Assembly: GCA_946894095.1 (NCBI GenBank)
Contig: OX335660.1
Location: 14,203,001-14,267,000, forward strand
Source of the DNA: Incurvaria masculella
Lineage: Eukaryota > Arthropoda > Insecta > Lepidoptera > Incurvariidae
Length of the DNA: 64,000 nt
Direction of reading: 5' to 3'
Part shown: in pieces, positions 63,559-64,000 of the stretch
Numbering within the stretch: the stretch's first letter is position 1
Layout: every line of letters starts with the position of its first letter
The notes under the pieces: model-generated
Databases searched by the model: none
Told to the model about the DNA's origin: nothing
The model's input: the letters and a program-made list of their open reading frames with translations, nothing else
Position numbers and translations under genes: made by a program

Positions 63559-64000
63559 TGTCTGGACATGCGATAGCTAATACTGCCCAACTTATTTAAA
63601 AGGCGGTAAATACATATATGCCTCATATGTAGTTACCGCCTTTTAAATAAGGAAGGCAGAAAATACACACACCGTCAAGGTATTAGCCCAACACACCACA
63701 TTCCTAAAGCAATAAGGTGCCATGTCAGAACATGGCAACATTGAACTGGATGGAAAGCACGGACCACTTTGAATTGCCGCTTTAACCATATTTTCATTCA
63801 ATGCGATGTTAACCGGGCGGGTTTAACCCTAACACCTAGAAGGGAAAGATAACCTAGCCTTTTAGATGGATTCCTAAGCATGGAGCAGGTCGCATTCGTG
63901 AAGAAATGCATATATCTAATTCAGAACGAGAAAGAAAGTGATGCATGAACGGGGCCATGAATGCATGAATATGAGCCCATTACCTCTGGCATGGAAATAA
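63559..64000 (-). mobile_element. SINE-A running off the right edge, with an inserted palindrome
   Basis: On the minus strand, the linker (CTTTCTTTCTCGTTCTGAAT), GCGACCTGCTCCATGC, core and tail are present. The B-box region is decayed near 63975 and the head lies outside the window. A 76-bp inverted-repeat insertion (63583-63658) sits in the loop of the terminal stem-loop. Other differences include a deletion after GTTGCCATG. Confidence 0.8.
63583..63658. repeat. 76-bp palindromic insertion in a SINE
   Basis: CTTATTTAAAAGGCGGTAA pairs perfectly with TTACCGCCTTTTAAATAAG around a 23-base loop. The pairing extends outward with mismatches to CTGCC and GGCAG. It is absent from every other SINE copy in the window. 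Confidence 0.75.

Overview
This window looks like intergenic or intronic DNA from a moth or butterfly (Lepidoptera). The assignment rests on three things. First, about ten copies of a repeat very common in lepidopteran genomes are present: it has the hairpin GTGCGAGTCGGACTCGCAC at one end and an AGGGTTCCGT...ACGGAACCCT hairpin at the other, with a GGAC microsatellite between them. Second, there are Helitron-like 3' ends and short tracts of the insect telomere repeat TTAGG/CCTAA. Third, there are decayed non-LTR retrotransposons. I found no host protein gene that I can support. Almost every open frame over 60 codons is chance or lies inside a repeat, and there is no convincing tRNA, rRNA or CRISPR locus.

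Most of the recognisable sequence is transposable elements, many nested. (1) A SINE superfamily with three heads: SINE-A (tRNA-like A and B boxes), SINE-B (a head clearly derived from 5S rRNA) and SINE-C (a diverged 5S-like head). All share one core and a 3' tail ending in a stem-loop plus poly-A, and more than 20 copies or pieces run from about 3.5 kb to the right edge. (2) Two TTAA-flanked MITE families. TTAA-1 is about 500-650 bp with termini GGTGGCCC...GGGCCACC, in six copies, four of them in head-to-tail dimers that share a single TTAA. TTAA-2 is about 360 bp with termini containing GTTCCGACCCAT, in two copies. (3) Foldback or long-TIR elements at 4.9-5.7, 28.0, 37.2, 38.5, 41.0/59.1, 44.4, 48.6, 55.4, 57.1 and 61.2 kb. 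(4) LINE remnants: a 2-kb 5'-truncated jockey/CR1-like element at 18.5-20.6 kb, 3' ends at 8.5 and 24.8 kb, and RTE-like pieces on the minus strand at 24.4, 32.8 and 58 kb. (5) A candidate solo LTR at 13.6-14.1 kb and two Helitron-like 3' ends near 22.6 and 48.1 kb.

Tandem repeats are the other main component: an exact 71-bp periodic array of 11 units at 59.8-60.6 kb with a strongly conserved core, a degenerate ~55-bp array at 49.7-50.1 kb, a ~43-bp array at 20.6-20.9 kb into which the 18.5-kb LINE appears to have inserted, three ~165-bp units at 43.0-43.7 kb and a duplicated ~160-bp unit at 55.8-56.2 kb.

The nested insertions give a relative order of events. A SINE-A sits in a LINE with a 5-bp target duplication and the LINE frame is recovered when it is removed; a TTAA-2 MITE sits in a SINE-A at a TTAA; a SINE-A sits in a CTAGGGTTG-ended element; a long-TIR element sits in an older foldback. 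The best candidates for something not yet described are the 71-bp array, the three-headed SINE set and the TTAA-1 dimers. I do not see a gene-based new biological system.
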